A stretch of DNA of 11,350 bases from Bacillota bacterium (GTDB taxonomy: Bacteria; Bacillota; UBA4882; UBA8346). Numbering within the stretch: position 1 is the first letter of the stretch; every line of letters starts with the position of its first letter. The stretch spans positions 1-11,350 of the forward strand of contig JAEZKW010000063.1 in assembly GCA_023415375.1 (NCBI GenBank), given 5' to 3'. A model generated the notes under the pieces. The model was not told where the DNA came from and did no database searches. It saw only the letters and a list, made by a program, of their open reading frames with translations. Positions 11,237 to 11,350 of the stretch are shown in pieces. A program made the translations under genes and the position numbers.

Positions 11237-11350
11237 TCATAACTTCAGTTCATAACAATCATACCATTCGTATGACGGCTCCTTGATATCAAAAAACACC
11301 TTCCCGACATACTCAAATCCAAAAGAAAGATATAACTGGGCTGCTGCCCG
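11237..11350 (-). CDS. C-terminal end of a GNAT-type acetyltransferase (partial)
   Basis: The last 37 codons of a minus-strand gene enter from the right edge and stop with TGA at 11237-11239. They read AAAQLYLSFGFEYVGK, FFDIKEPSYEWYDCYELKL. A-x-x-LY-x-x-x-GF-x-x-x-G followed by a final Y-x-x-YEL is the classic end of the GNAT fold (motif B and strand beta-7), so an N-acetyltransferase is likely. Its substrate cannot be told from this piece. A terminator is only weakly indicated, so it may be transcribed ahead of the toroid-like gene. Confidence 0.65.
   Translation of the reverse strand, partial: RAAAQLYLSFGFEYVGKVFFDIKEPSYEWYDCYELKL

Overview
The window looks like chromosomal DNA of a low-to-moderate-GC Gram-positive bacterium (Bacillota). 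The evidence is strong AGGAGG-type ribosome binding sites, ATG/GTG/TTG starts, consensus SigA-like promoters, U-tailed hairpin terminators and protein families typical of that phylum. I cannot assign a genus. Every supported protein gene is on the minus strand, so gene order below runs from high to low coordinates. No tRNA, rRNA, CRISPR array or transposase gene was found.

Right end (8817-11350): the last 37 codons of a probable GNAT acetyltransferase enter from the right edge. Next is an alpha/alpha-toroid-like protein gene split by an in-frame TAA at codon 29, then a PfkB-family sugar kinase resembling 2-keto-3-deoxygluconate kinase (KdgK).

Non-coding block (7886-8816): this holds a structured A/T-rich stretch, two near-identical terminator hairpins, and between them a GC-rich three-unit repeat (units of 63, 51 and 42 bp) flanked by short direct repeats. 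The last ~90 bp are the leader of the next gene, with a hairpin touching its Shine-Dalgarno sequence.

Centre (2957-7885): this is a polymorphic-toxin locus. A small helical protein and a 29-codon ORF precede a 596-residue effector with an N-terminal carrier region, a linker and an unidentified C-terminal toxin domain, followed by a 68-residue presumed immunity protein and a 15-bp-stem terminator. Downstream lie displaced cassettes that reuse the effector's linker at about 92% DNA identity. One is an orphan TNT (NAD+ glycohydrolase) tip with an overlapping immunity gene. Another is a nuclease-like (PD-(D/E)XK type) tip broken by one base, followed by an intact candidate immunity gene. Scraps of the carrier domain and a 73-bp repeat mark recombination junctions. 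The layout fits toxin-tip switching, in which silent 3' cassettes recombine onto the active effector through the shared linker.

Intergenic 2619-3035: this holds the ABC-operon promoter region with a perfect 17-bp palindrome over a -35 element. On the plus strand it holds a consensus promoter followed about 75 nt later by an intrinsic terminator, a candidate small RNA. A further terminator closes the toxin locus.

Left end (53-2618): a three-gene operon encodes an ABC-2 type exporter, with an ATPase and two integral-membrane permeases in overlapping or near-overlapping frames. Its substrate is unknown.
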